Shown: positions 1-8,248, counted from the stretch's first letter. The stretch: 17,689 bases of DNA from an uncultured Oscillospiraceae bacterium (GCA_947522735.1 CANNTZ010000051.1:1-17689), one strand, 5' to 3'. Translations and numbers: made by a program. The notes: generated by a model not told the origin, from the letters alone.

Positions 1-223
1 GTTTCCCCTCTCTCTTTGGAAACACTCACCTCTTCCGCTGAACGCGGAGCGCCTCCGGGCTTTGCCCGGTGGCTTACCTTATCGAGTGCGCTGACTGGCT
101 CGCGCGGCGAAAGATAAAATCCATGCCCGCGCCGCGGGGATGAACGCTGTGCAACAGCAAACGTAAGAAATCGTCGCTTGCGCCGGTTTCGCCCGCGAAT
201 ATATCTGCGGGCATTGCCCGCCG
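1..223 (+). repeat. Composite repeat copy L1 (modules alpha-beta-gamma)
   Basis: Non-coding repeat unit of about 221 bp, also found in the same orientation at 16937-17157 and 17469-17689 with few differences. It begins with TTTCCCCTCTCTCTTTGG, the right arm of an inverted repeat whose left arm is missing here because the window starts. It also contains the hairpin CCGGGC-TTT-GCCCGG (55-69) and a terminal hairpin GCGGGC-ATT-GCCCGC near 208-222. Short open frames cross it on both strands, but they are not conserved as proteins between copies. I see no gene in it. Confidence 0.85.
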
Positions 224-321
224 CCGCGCGAATAAGTTAACGAAAGCGATAACGTAAGGTCCCCGCAACGCGAAGCGTGAGGACGACCGAACCGCGGCTA
301 TATCTGCGGGCATTGCCCGCC
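224..321 (+). repeat. Repeat module delta (partner of an inverted copy at 16433-16540)
   Basis: This segment, from GAATAAGTTAACG to the next GCGGGCATTGCCCGC hairpin, reappears as its reverse complement near 16433-16540. Over positions 230-303 I count two mismatches by eye. It includes the small palindrome ACGC-GAA-GCGT. No coding potential is supported. Confidence 0.8.
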
Positions 322-500
322 GCGGAACGCCTCCGGGCTTTGCCCGGTGGCTTACCTTATCGAGTGCGCTGACTGGTTCGCGCGGCGAAAGATAAAATCA
401 ATGCTCGCGCCGCGGGGATTAACGCTGCGCAATAGTAAACATAAGAAACCGTCGCTTGCGCCGGTTTCGTCCGCGAACATATCTGCGGGCATTGCCCGCC
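322..500 (+). repeat. Composite repeat copy L2 (modules beta-gamma)
   Basis: Second copy of the beta-gamma part of L1 (about 44-223), without the CT-rich alpha segment. It has the same CCGGGC-TTT-GCCCGG hairpin at 333-347 and the same terminal GCGGGC-ATT-GCCCGC hairpin. The copy ends exactly where the stop codon of the GH1 gene begins (501). Its last hairpin is therefore the first structure met by transcription leaving that gene, but no T-tract follows it. Confidence 0.85.
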
Positions 501-1856
501 TTAGTTTACGCGGTTTTCGCGGATCACCTGCTGGTAAAAATAATAGCTGTCGCGCGGGTGGCGGGAGAGGTCGCGGTAGTCGATGCCGAGCAGGCCGAAA
601 TCGAGATTGAGACCGCCGTCAAAGCCCTCGAAGGTGTCCATGACCGCCCACGTGTAGTAGCCGCGTATTGGCAGCCCGGCGCGCAGGGCGCGGGAGATGG
701 AGCGCATGTGTTCACGCATGTAGTCGACGCGGAACGGGTCGCTGACAAAGGACGGAACCTGCGGGTTGCCGGGATCGCGCCTGGTGGCGGTGCCGTTTTC
801 GGTGATGTAGATATCGACGTCGCCGTAGACGTCGCACAGGAAGGCAGCTGAATCGAACAGGCCCTCCGGATAGGTGTAGAAGCCGTAGGAGTCGCGACGC
901 AGACTCTCGTTGACGAATTGCTCGTAGTCAAGCTCGCCGTTCGCCTTGTAGCGCGCGAAGCCGGGGGAGTAGTAGTTGATGCCGATGAAGTCCATGCGCT
1001 CAAATTCGGCGGAAAGCTCCTCGGCGCAGCTTTTGGGCAGCTTTTCGCTGATGAACGGGTATTGAAAGAAGATGTCGGGATATTTTCCGGTCATCATCGG
1101 GTCGAGCCACATGCCGGAGTAGTAATCGCGCGCGCGGTTTGCGGCGGCTTCGTCCTCCGGCGACGGCGAGCCCGCATAAAACGGCACAAAGTGGTTGACG
1201 GCGCCAATCTGCCCGCCAAGCCCCATCGAATGATACAGCCTGACGGTGCGGAAGTGCGCGACGAGCATGTTCTGCACGGCCTGCATCGCGGCGCCCAGAT
1301 CCCTCATGAACGGCGCCGGGTTTCCGGCGGCGTGGGCAAAGAAGATGTTGATGGAGGGCTCGTTAACGGTGCTCCACAGCTTTACGCGGTCGCCAAACGC
1401 CTCAAAGCAGGTCTTGGCGTACCTGACGAACCAGTCGATGAAGTCACGGTTGAGAAAGCCGCCGCGATCCATCAGCCACATCGGCGGGTCGCAGTGGAAC
1501 AGATCGAAGAAAGGCGTGATGCCGTTTTCGAGCATCGAGTCGATGAGGTCGCTGTAATAGGCGATGCCATTGGGGTTGACCTCGTCCGGGCCGTTTGGAT
1601 AGATGCGCGCCCACGAGATGGAAAAGCGGAAGGAGCGCAGCCCCATTGCACCGAGCAGCTTCATGTCGTCGCGGTAGCGGTGGTAGAAGTCGGCGCAGAC
1701 GTCGGGAGGCGGGTTCTTTTTCCAATCGTGGCCCTCGACGCGGGTGTAGTAGTCGTGAATGTTAGCGGTTTTGCCGTCCTCAAAGGCCGCGCCCTCGATC
1801 TGCATGGCGGAGCAGGCGGTGCCCCAGAGAAACTCCTTGGGGAATACAAAATCCAT
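501..1856 (-). CDS. GH1 family beta-glucosidase / 6-phospho-beta-glucosidase-like
   Basis: A 451-residue retaining beta-glycosidase of family GH1, the family's usual length for a (beta/alpha)8 barrel. The N-terminal signature FLWGTACSAMQIEGA (9-23) is clear. The acid/base is E166 in STVNEP and the nucleophile is E353 in YITENG. There is no signal peptide, so it should act in the cytoplasm on imported beta-glycosides. Two substrate-site motifs are unusual: HCDPP (121-125) where most members have HWDLP, and DTFEGFDGG (407-415) where the usual NFEW tryptophan is glycine. The exact substrate, and whether it is phosphorylated, cannot be read from the sequence. The start is fixed by AAGGAGGT at 1863-1870, six bases before ATG. 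The gene stands alone, divergent from the amidohydrolase, with its stop abutting the left repeat array and no T-tract terminator. Confidence 0.92.
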   Translation of the reverse strand: MDFVFPKEFLWGTACSAMQIEGAAFEDGKTANIHDYYTRVEGHDWKKNPPPDVCADFYHRYRDDMKLLGAMGLRSFRFSISWARIYPNGPDEVNPNGIAYYSDLIDSMLENGITPFFDLFHCDPPMWLMDRGGFLNRDFIDWFVRYAKTCFEAFGDRVKLWSTVNEPSINIFFAHAAGNPAPFMRDLGAAMQAVQNMLVAHFRTVRLYHSMGLGGQIGAVNHFVPFYAGSPSPEDEAAANRARDYYSGMWLDPMMTGKYPDIFFQYPFISEKLPKSCAEELSAEFERMDFIGINYYSPGFARYKANGELDYEQFVNESLRRDSYGFYTYPEGLFDSAAFLCDVYGDVDIYITENGTATRRDPGNPQVPSFVSDPFRVDYMREHMRSISRALRAGLPIRGYYTWAVMDTFEGFDGGLNLDFGLLGIDYRDLSRHPRDSYYFYQQVIRENRVN

Positions 1857-1895
1857 GGTATGACCTCCTTGACGTTAGATAAGTAAAGTATGTTT

Positions 1896-1924
1896 ATTTT
1901 ATCATATATTGGCGGTTTTTGCAA
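1896..1924 (-). promoter_or_regulatory. Promoter of the GH1 gene
   Basis: On the minus strand TTGCAA (1919-1924) and TAAAAT (1896-1901) are separated by 17 bp, a good sigma-A-type pair, about 40 bp before the start codon. The -35 lies inside the small dyad TTGC-N4-GCAA (1919-1930). Its minus-strand reading begins TTGCTAT, like one half of the LacI-type operator at 9301-9318, but the spacing differs. Confidence 0.6.
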
Positions 1925-2010
1925 TAGCAAATCCTGAAAAACATGAAAACAGCGAGCGTCGGCTGCGGACGGGCGTGATGAGGAAAAATCAATCATCGCT
2001 GATGTGGGTA

Positions 2011-2039
2011 TTGCTTTTTTCGTCTGCCGGGGGTATGAT
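2011..2039 (+). promoter_or_regulatory. Promoter of the amidohydrolase gene
   Basis: TTGCTT (2011-2016), a 17-bp spacer and TATGAT (2034-2039) face the amidohydrolase gene and predict a leader of roughly 55 bases. Together with the GH1 promoter this makes a divergent regulatory region of about 245 bp (1857-2101). Confidence 0.5.
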
Positions 2040-2101
2040 TGAATAGAGGGCGCGGCGAGTGCCGGGAATTTGTAATATTATCGCAAAAAGGAGTGGAGAT
2101 T

Positions 2102-3721
2102 ATGTTTTATATAGACAGCACAGGCTTTTACGGCAGCGGCTTGCATGAGAGGCCGGAGCTTCCGGAGCTTTCCGACCTGCTGGAGGAGCTGGATCGTCTC
2201 GGGATATGGGGGGCGGTGACGACCGGCGCACAGGCGCGCGATGGGGACGCGTTCGACGGCAACCGGCGCCTGATGGAGGACATTGAGCGTACTCCCGGCG
2301 CACGCGACAGGATAATCCCGGCGTTGACCGTCTCTCCTAAGTGCCTGTGCGAGCGCGGCGCAATGGAGCATATAAGGGGGCTGCTTGCGAGCGGAAGGGT
2401 CGGCGCGATAGCAGCTTTTCCGACGACGGGCCGGTTTGGCATGATACATATCGACCGTGTGCTCGGCGAGCTGAGCGAATATTCGCCGGTGGTGCTGGTC
2501 GATCTAAACGAGCTCGGCGGAGAGAACGGACAGGAGGCGCTGGTGCGGCTGGCGGGGAAATATCCCAATATGAAATTTGTTGTGCGCGGCGTGATGTGGC
2601 ACGGCTACGGCGCGCTGCTCGACATGATGTGGCGCTGTAAAAACATCTACGCCGAATGCTCGATGCTGCATGTTGAGGACACGTTCAGTCTGTTTGCGCG
2701 CTACGCCGGAGAGGGCAGGCTGATCTTCGGCAGGGGCTATCGCGCGCTGAGCGGCGCGTCGATGGCGGCGATAGCCTATTCGGGCCTGCCGCAGGAGGAG
2801 CAGGAGCAGGTTGCGGGAAAGCGGCTGCTCTCGATGCTGCCAAACCGCGCGGAGGCGGAGCGTATCGCGAAAGTGGCGAAAGCATTGGAGCCGAGGATAC
2901 CAAACCGGCTCTGGAGGGAATATATGCAGGGACACGGTGTTCACGGAGTGAAGATCATCGACGCGCACACGCACCTTGGCAGCACCTCCATGAACGGCTG
3001 GTTCATCGAGCGCACAGGCTTTGACTGCCGCCTTGACAGGTGTCTTGAGCGCTGCGACGAGCTGGGGATAGAGTGGATAATCGCGTCAGGCACGGAGGCG
3101 CTGTGCGGAGATCCGTTCGAGGGCAACCGCTATATCGAGCGCATGACCGTGCGCTGCCGAGGCCGGGTCAGGTGCTACTACGTCTATAACCCGATCTACG
3201 GCGACAGGCTGACGGAGCGAGAGCTGGACGAGAGGTTCGCAGGCGGCGCGTTCGTGGGAATCAAGACGCTGGCGGATTACTGGCGCGTGCCGGTGACAGA
3301 CCCGTCGTATAAGCCTGCGTGGGAATATGCCGCAAAGCGCCGTATGCCGATACTGTTTCATTCGTGGGAGGGCTCGTGCGATACTCCGGAGCAGATAGCG
3401 ACGGTTGCGGAGCAATATCCGGACGCGACATTCATAATAGCACACGCGGGCGGCGGCGATGCGGGACGGGCACAGGCGGAGAGTGTCTGCAAGCGCCTGC
3501 CGAACGTTTGCCTTGAATACTGCGGCAGCTTCTGCTCGCGACGCAGCTGGCGCGACACGCTGGACGCCGTCGGCGCCGACAGAGTCATATTCGGCACCGA
3601 CACCGAGGGGCACGACCCTGCGTGGGAGCTGGGACGGCTGCTCTCCGAAAACGTGACCGACGGCGAGCTGGAGCTGATCCTCGGCAAAAACCTCGAAAGG
3701 GTGCTTGCACGGAGCGTTTGA
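2102..3721 (+). CDS. Tandem amidohydrolase_2-family protein, N-terminal half degenerate
   Basis: A 539-residue protein built from two amidohydrolase_2-like TIM-barrel halves (about 1-270 and 283-539). The C-terminal half has the metal-binding set: H289-T-H291, H420 in ILFH, H448 in IIAHAGGG and D500 in VIFGTD. The N-terminal half has the same strand pattern (FDGNRR against FEGNRY; LIFGRG against VIFGTD) but none of the ligands: it reads IDSTG, VVRGVMW and IFGRG at the equivalent sites. One half is therefore probably catalytic and the other structural or ligand-binding. The family includes sugar lactonases and decarboxylases. The substrate is unknown; a sugar-acid lactone would fit the neighbourhood. 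AAGGAG at 2088-2093 supports ATG 2102 over an upstream TTG at 2039. No signal peptide is seen. Confidence 0.82.
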   Translation: MFYIDSTGFYGSGLHERPELPELSDLLEELDRLGIWGAVTTGAQARDGDAFDGNRRLMEDIERTPGARDRIIPALTVSPKCLCERGAMEHIRGLLASGRVGAIAAFPTTGRFGMIHIDRVLGELSEYSPVVLVDLNELGGENGQEALVRLAGKYPNMKFVVRGVMWHGYGALLDMMWRCKNIYAECSMLHVEDTFSLFARYAGEGRLIFGRGYRALSGASMAAIAYSGLPQEEQEQVAGKRLLSMLPNRAEAERIAKVAKALEPRIPNRLWREYMQGHGVHGVKIIDAHTHLGSTSMNGWFIERTGFDCRLDRCLERCDELGIEWIIASGTEALCGDPFEGNRYIERMTVRCRGRVRCYYVYNPIYGDRLTERELDERFAGGAFVGIKTLADYWRVPVTDPSYKPAWEYAAKRRMPILFHSWEGSCDTPEQIATVAEQYPDATFIIAHAGGGDAGRAQAESVCKRLPNVCLEYCGSFCSRRSWRDTLDAVGADRVIFGTDTEGHDPAWELGRLLSENVTDGELELILGKNLERVLARSV

Positions 3722-3736
3722 CCGGCGGAAAAAAAG

Positions 3737-3782
3737 GCGCCGCCCGGCGCGGAGGTTATATTCCTCCGGTGCCGGGCGGCGC
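3737..3782 (-). terminator. Terminator between convergent genes, strongest for the minus strand
   Basis: Perfect 12-bp GC stem (3737-3748 with 3771-3782), continued by GGAGG/CCTCC (3751-3755 with 3763-3767) across a small bulge, with a TTATATT loop. On the minus strand it is followed by seven T's (3735-3729), a textbook intrinsic terminator for the GH110-like gene, whose stop is at 3799. In the plus direction only TCTTGCATAT follows, so termination of the amidohydrolase transcript would rest on the stem alone. Confidence 0.88.
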
Positions 3783-3798
3783 TCTTGCATATATGAGC

Positions 3799-5388
3799 TC
3801 AGCACCGAACGACGCGGCCGCAGTCGTGCAGGCTGATGCGCAGCGGAGCACCGTCGCCCTCGTGAGTGTTTTCGAGAAAGACGATGTCGTTCGTATAGTG
3901 AGCCGTCAGCGCATTCTCCGCGGTGAAGCTGTTGCCGATGATGCGGAGGTTCTCGTGATACCACGGCGCGTCCTTGCAGGGAACAAATTCCGGGATGGAG
4001 CGGATGACGCCGCGCGGGCCGCGGAAGGTGCAGCCGGTGACGGTAAGGTCGCGACAGGGGCTTGACTCGTACCAGTAATTGGTATCGCCCGTCAGAAGGA
4101 CCGGCAGGGAGGAGACGCAGCCGAAGAGGAGCGTTCTGCCTCTGGTTTGCAGGCGAAGATGTGTGTTCGCCTTGCCGAATACGCAGTTCTCCACGGTCAC
4201 CTCCGGCTGGGTGGAGAGGTTTTCAACAAGGTCGCCCGCACATATCGCGGAGAGCGCTCCGTCGGCGACAACCTCGAGACGGTAGCTGTCCAGCACGCGC
4301 ACGCTGCGAGCCGTGAGGCGGCAGCGCTCCGCCAGCGTGTGGCCGGCGTGAACGCAGATGCAGTCGCCCTCGCCCAAAAGCTGGAAATACGCGTTGACAA
4401 AGTGGCTCTCCCTGTGCCTAAGGAGCCGGAGCGTGTCGCCGCACACCTCCTCAACCTCCAGATAGTTGCTGTGTATATTCAGCGCGTCGTCGATCATCCC
4501 CTCGATAACGCTGTCACGGATAACCACCCGGCCGGAGCTGCTTATCAGGTGTACGGCGTCGGCGCAATTTGTGGCAATGCCGTGCGAGAGCCGGTCGCGG
4601 GTCAGAATCAGGCGGTCAAGCGTGAGGTTTCTGGTATACATGCCGAGAATACCCATGCCGGCGCCGTTGATTATGCGGTAGCTCTCAAAGGAGATATTCT
4701 CAGAGCGGCAGATGAAGGCGCTGCTGATATCCCGCAGCTCATGCGAGATGACCACCGTCATGGAGCTGTCCCAGCTTGCGGGAATGTTGCCGGTGAGGAT
4801 GATATCGCCGTTTTCCTCTCGAACCTTGAGGTGGTTCACCTCGCACGGCGGCGTTTCGTGGAGGCGTATCTCCTCGCCGATCACACCGACCAGCATACCT
4901 GCGCCCTCGCATGTCACGGTGTCGAACGCCTGTATCCACATGCTGCCGACATTGAGCGCCCTGTTCTCCCAGTCATCGCCGTAGGGTATCAGGTAGCCGT
5001 TTTCCACGCGGCAGGGGAATTTGGGAAGCGGCCTCAGGCGCAGCTCGCCGCCGGAGTTTTCGATTATCTCAAGCTCGGTGCAGAGCGAGCGCTCGTATTC
5101 CACGGCGACGTTTTTGATAACGACGTTCTTGCAGCGGTCGAGCAGGAACGGCTGTATCAGCCCGTGCAGCGTCAGCCGTGCGCCGGAAAAATCCAGCGTC
5201 ACGTTTTCGAGTCCGTTGAGATAGAAGGCCGTTTTAAGACGACCGCCGTTATATTCGCTGACGGATAGATATATTTCGTCGTCCAGCGTCACGGTGTCTT
5301 GCTCGCGGACATGTATGTGCCTGTCTGCGGCGGTGTAGACGGCGTTGCTTTGCAGCGATACGCCGGGCTTTAGCGTTTCGTATGTCAT
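3799..5388 (-). CDS. GH110-like right-handed parallel beta-helix glycosidase
   Basis: A 529-residue right-handed beta-helix protein. Its layout recalls the GH110 alpha-1,3-galactosidases of Bacteroides: AFYLNGLENVTLDFSGA (54-70), then LHGLIQPFLLDRCKNVVIKN (74-93), then NCADAVHLISSSG (274-286) and EGMIDDALNIHSNY (296-309). GH110 enzymes use a pair of aspartates in the last two motifs; D277 and D300/D301 occupy those places. This family link is from memory, not alignment, so alpha-galactosidase activity is an inference. Other beta-helix glycosidases remain possible. No signal peptide is present, unlike most Bacteroides members, implying a cytoplasmic oligosaccharide substrate. The start overlaps the preceding stop (ATGA, 5385-5388), with GAGGA at 5395-5399, so translation is likely coupled. 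It is the last gene of the lacI-rhaD operon. Confidence 0.68.
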   Translation of the reverse strand: MTYETLKPGVSLQSNAVYTAADRHIHVREQDTVTLDDEIYLSVSEYNGGRLKTAFYLNGLENVTLDFSGARLTLHGLIQPFLLDRCKNVVIKNVAVEYERSLCTELEIIENSGGELRLRPLPKFPCRVENGYLIPYGDDWENRALNVGSMWIQAFDTVTCEGAGMLVGVIGEEIRLHETPPCEVNHLKVREENGDIILTGNIPASWDSSMTVVISHELRDISSAFICRSENISFESYRIINGAGMGILGMYTRNLTLDRLILTRDRLSHGIATNCADAVHLISSSGRVVIRDSVIEGMIDDALNIHSNYLEVEEVCGDTLRLLRHRESHFVNAYFQLLGEGDCICVHAGHTLAERCRLTARSVRVLDSYRLEVVADGALSAICAGDLVENLSTQPEVTVENCVFGKANTHLRLQTRGRTLLFGCVSSLPVLLTGDTNYWYESSPCRDLTVTGCTFRGPRGVIRSIPEFVPCKDAPWYHENLRIIGNSFTAENALTAHYTNDIVFLENTHEGDGAPLRISLHDCGRVVRC

Positions 5389-7394
5389 AGCGTGTCCTCA
5401 CAAGCCTCGGGATACAGCAGCAGCTCGCCGGTTATTGGGAGAGAGGGCAGGCGATAGACGGCATATGCGCCGTCGTGCCTGTCGATATGGACGATTTCGC
5501 GGCCCGTGAGCCGTCCTCCCTCGTAGAGCTCGCAGCACAGCCTGTCGCCGCCGCCGCACACGGCCAGCTCAAGCTGCTCCGCCCGCTCCATGGCGAAGTT
5601 TGCAAGGAATATCCCGCTGCCCCTTTGCCAGAGGGCGACGCGGTGATACGAGAGGATGTACGCGCCGAGAGTGTCCCGCGAGAGCCAGCGGAGCAGCCGC
5701 TTCATCTGCGTGCTGCGCGGAAAGGCGTATGCCCACGAGAAGGGCTGGATGCCGTCCACAGCGATGCGCCCGCCCAAAGAGTTTTCGTAGACGCCGCCGC
5801 TAATTCCGCGCACGTTGTGTTCAAAGTCCAGCGCCTCGGTCAGATATTCCGCCCCCGGAGCGGTTTTGACAAAGGTGTGTATCGTCCCGCAATAGCCGAA
5901 CGCCTGACGGAGATCGCGGATATAATTTCCCGGAAGATTGAGAGGGTGATCGAGGTCTCGCCCGAGCGTTTCCTCCGGGAAGCCCTCGCAGGTGCGAAAG
6001 CCCGTATAACCGGCAAGGCCGCGGCTGTTGCAGATATCGAGCGCCTGCGCGTCCATCAGCACCCCGGCGGACAGAATCTCTTTAAGCTCCGGGACGGTGA
6101 GCTGCATTGCGGTGGAGCCGTCCAGCAGAAGGACTGAGGCGGCGTCGGCGTGGCTGGCGACGGGAAGTCCGATTTCGGCAAGGCCGGTCGGGAGCGGGAG
6201 ATTACAGTTGGAGCCGAGCGCCCATGGCGATTGAAGCGGATCGGAGCCGCTGCGCCTGCTCCACGGAAAGCATATCCCGCGCGCCTTTTCTCTGCCCATG
6301 ACCTGAACTATCCTCTCGCTTGCCGGGCGCACGTCCTCCGCCATGCGTAAATACCGCTCGTATTCCAGCGGCTGGAACGCCTCGGTGGAGCAGACGTTGA
6401 ACGCCGTTCCGGTGCAGCCTGCGGCGAGATAGAGCAGCGCCTCAAACGCGGTGAAGCCGGGGGACTTGCGCAGGCTGTGATATGGATAATTCTCTATTTC
6501 GGACTCTATGCGATCCGCAAAGGGCGGCAGATAGCGTATCTGCGCGGCTATTCGGTGCGCCTTGTCGAGCGTCTCGACCGGCGTAAATTCGGTATAAACG
6601 CCGCCGCCGGGACGCCAGCTCACGCACGTCTGGCACTCGCCGCGCAGCGTCTGCGCCCACCTCTCGTCTTCCAGCCCGTCCGTTCCGGCGACATGCGACA
6701 TGAAGCCCAGACGTATGGTGGGATCGACGCTGTGAACCGCCTTTTCAATCAGCGCGAACAGCTCGTTTATCCGCCGGGCGTTGTAGTCCGTCCATGCGTC
6801 GCGCGCCCGCTTTCTCAGCGCGAGGTCCTCGCTTTCCAGCAGCTCGGTCAGCTTTTCGAGCGAGGAGCCCTCTGGGAGCAGGTCGTACTGCTCGGTGAAT
6901 CGTTTTACGCAGCGGGAACAAAAGCAGCTCATCGAGCTGATATCGTCATCGATGTAGATAATCTGCGGATGCAGCGCTGCGTAGAGCCTATACTGCTCCG
7001 AGACGTATTCCCGCACCTCCGGGTGCTCCGGGCAGAGACGTCCGTCGAGGCGCCGGCCATTTATGCTGCGCTGGTGCGGATAGCTTTCCTCCATGAACCG
7101 GTCGGGCGCGTCGCGGAAGAAGCCGATGGAGCAAAGCACGTCGATCCCCGAGCGCAGCCCCAGCGCCTCGACCCGGCGCAGCAGTGGCTCGATGCTTGCG
7201 GCGGTGCGGCGATGCCTTTCCAGCGAGCGCACGGAGTGGTTGTTCTGCGTGAAAAATATCACGTCGCTGTACGCGTCCTTATATTTTTCAAGCAGCCGCA
7301 GCAGCTCGTCCGTATGTTTTGCATTGCCGGCGGACGGCTCCCAGACGCGCAGCACGGAGGTGTAGCGGTGGACGTATCCGGCTTGGGTATTCAT
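5385..7394 (-). CDS. GH42-like (clan GH-A) glycosidase with GATase-like domain
   Basis: A 669-residue intracellular protein with the layout of GH42-type beta-galactosidases and relatives: a TIM-barrel first half, a flavodoxin/GATase-like middle and a C-terminal beta domain. In the barrel, IIYIDDD (145-151) followed by CFCSRC (157-162) matches the segment where GH42-like enzymes carry a catalytic acid and metal-binding cysteines. SEIENYPY (298-305) is a plausible site for the second acid. LTVPELKEILSAGVLMDAQAL (432-452) is characteristic of the GATase-like domain. Catalytic residues are not certain, and the canonical GH42 asparagine-glutamate pair is absent, so this is an uncharacterised relative rather than a true GH42. 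It starts 16 bp after rhaD with AGAAGGG upstream and overlaps the GH110-like gene by 4 bp, suggesting the two act on one substrate. Confidence 0.62.
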   Translation of the reverse strand: MNTQAGYVHRYTSVLRVWEPSAGNAKHTDELLRLLEKYKDAYSDVIFFTQNNHSVRSLERHRRTAASIEPLLRRVEALGLRSGIDVLCSIGFFRDAPDRFMEESYPHQRSINGRRLDGRLCPEHPEVREYVSEQYRLYAALHPQIIYIDDDISSMSCFCSRCVKRFTEQYDLLPEGSSLEKLTELLESEDLALRKRARDAWTDYNARRINELFALIEKAVHSVDPTIRLGFMSHVAGTDGLEDERWAQTLRGECQTCVSWRPGGGVYTEFTPVETLDKAHRIAAQIRYLPPFADRIESEIENYPYHSLRKSPGFTAFEALLYLAAGCTGTAFNVCSTEAFQPLEYERYLRMAEDVRPASERIVQVMGREKARGICFPWSRRSGSDPLQSPWALGSNCNLPLPTGLAEIGLPVASHADAASVLLLDGSTAMQLTVPELKEILSAGVLMDAQALDICNSRGLAGYTGFRTCEGFPEETLGRDLDHPLNLPGNYIRDLRQAFGYCGTIHTFVKTAPGAEYLTEALDFEHNVRGISGGVYENSLGGRIAVDGIQPFSWAYAFPRSTQMKRLLRWLSRDTLGAYILSYHRVALWQRGSGIFLANFAMERAEQLELAVCGGGDRLCCELYEGGRLTGREIVHIDRHDGAYAVYRLPSLPITGELLLYPEACEDTL

Positions 7395-7410
7395 TTTGAC
7401 ACATCCCTTC

Positions 7411-8235
7411 TCATTTGTCGAGATAATCAGATCTTATAGCAAGCCCAAAGGCGTCCGCTATCTGTCGGAGCATTTCGTCGGTGATACCGTCCTGCGTCTG
7501 CCTTCCGGCGATATCCACATACACTGAGGCCGCCTTTTCGATGGTCTCAAGCAGGCCGAACGCCTCGTCGAGGCTGTCTCCGCAGGCGGTCGCGCCGTGA
7601 TAGGTCCAGATAAGGACGCGGTGCTCCGAAAACGCCCGGGCGGAGGCAAGGCCCAACGTGTCGCTGCTGCTGACCATCCACGGCAGCACGCCTACGCCAT
7701 CCGGCAGAATGACGAGGCATTCGGTGCACATCCGCCAGATGGTTTTGGTGAACAGCTTTTCGTCCGGCGGGAGCAGATGGGTCATGGCAAGCGTTTTCTG
7801 CGGGTGCGCGTGGAGCACGACGCGCTGCCTCGGATCCTTTTGAAGCCGTTGCTCGTGCGCGGCAAGGTGCATGGTCATCTCGCTGGTAAAGGTTCCGCCG
7901 TCGGAAAAGCCCCGGATAAGCCCGGCCTCGGTTCCTCCGGCCTCGATGCGCACGAGACCCGTGTTTTCCTCCGGAGCGCGCTCGATGTTCCTGAAGCATT
8001 TTCCCGTGCCCGTGACGAGGAAAAAGCGTCCGTCATGCCCGGGAAAGGGATGACTGAGCGGCAGACGGCGCAGGGGAGCCGCATCCGGAGCTATGCCTGC
8101 CTGCGCAAGGTCGTCCTGTGTCAGCAGCACGCTTATGTTGCCGCCGTTTCGCTCGTTCCAGCCGAGCCTGTACATGTTGGACGCCGTTGAGCAAAGCTCG
8201 CGCAGCGGCGCCATATTTTCGGGGAAGCTGTGCAT
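7411..8235 (-). CDS. rhaD: L-rhamnulose-1-phosphate aldolase
   Basis: A class II (zinc) aldolase that cleaves L-rhamnulose 1-phosphate into dihydroxyacetone phosphate and L-lactaldehyde. From ATG 8235 the protein is 274 residues, the length of Escherichia coli RhaD. It shares GWNERNGGN (25-33), FLVTGTGKCFRN (72-83), TECLVILPDGVGVLPWMV (171-188) and LDEAFGLLETIEKAA (222-236). Zinc ligands are H142, H144 and H213, and the catalytic glutamate is E119 in TSEM. It fits RhaD better than the shorter L-fuculose-phosphate aldolase. The start is fixed by AAAGGAG overlapping the TAA of the regulator gene; an in-frame ATG 30 bases upstream lies inside that gene and is less likely. Second gene of the LacI-controlled operon. 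Confidence 0.92.
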   Translation of the reverse strand: MHSFPENMAPLRELCSTASNMYRLGWNERNGGNISVLLTQDDLAQAGIAPDAAPLRRLPLSHPFPGHDGRFFLVTGTGKCFRNIERAPEENTGLVRIEAGGTEAGLIRGFSDGGTFTSEMTMHLAAHEQRLQKDPRQRVVLHAHPQKTLAMTHLLPPDEKLFTKTIWRMCTECLVILPDGVGVLPWMVSSSDTLGLASARAFSEHRVLIWTYHGATACGDSLDEAFGLLETIEKAASVYVDIAGRQTQDGITDEMLRQIADAFGLAIRSDYLDK

Positions 8236-8248
8236 GATGACCTCTCCT

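Noticed and set aside
74..313. 79-residue minus-strand open frame (74-313) and its relative at 17462-17683
   Set aside because: Frames across repeat modules, with no ribosome site and different ends in each copy. Not supported as genes.
475..500. Intrinsic terminator of the GH1 gene
   Set aside because: The GCGGGC/GCCCGC hairpin lies right after the stop codon, but no T-tract follows on the minus strand, so it was kept only as part of the repeat.
918..1886. Long plus-strand open frame opposite the GH1 gene
   Set aside because: Antisense frame in GC-rich coding DNA. The minus strand encodes a full GH1 enzyme with its own promoter and ribosome site. The same applies to long frames opposite the GH110-like, GH42-like, kinase and dusB genes.
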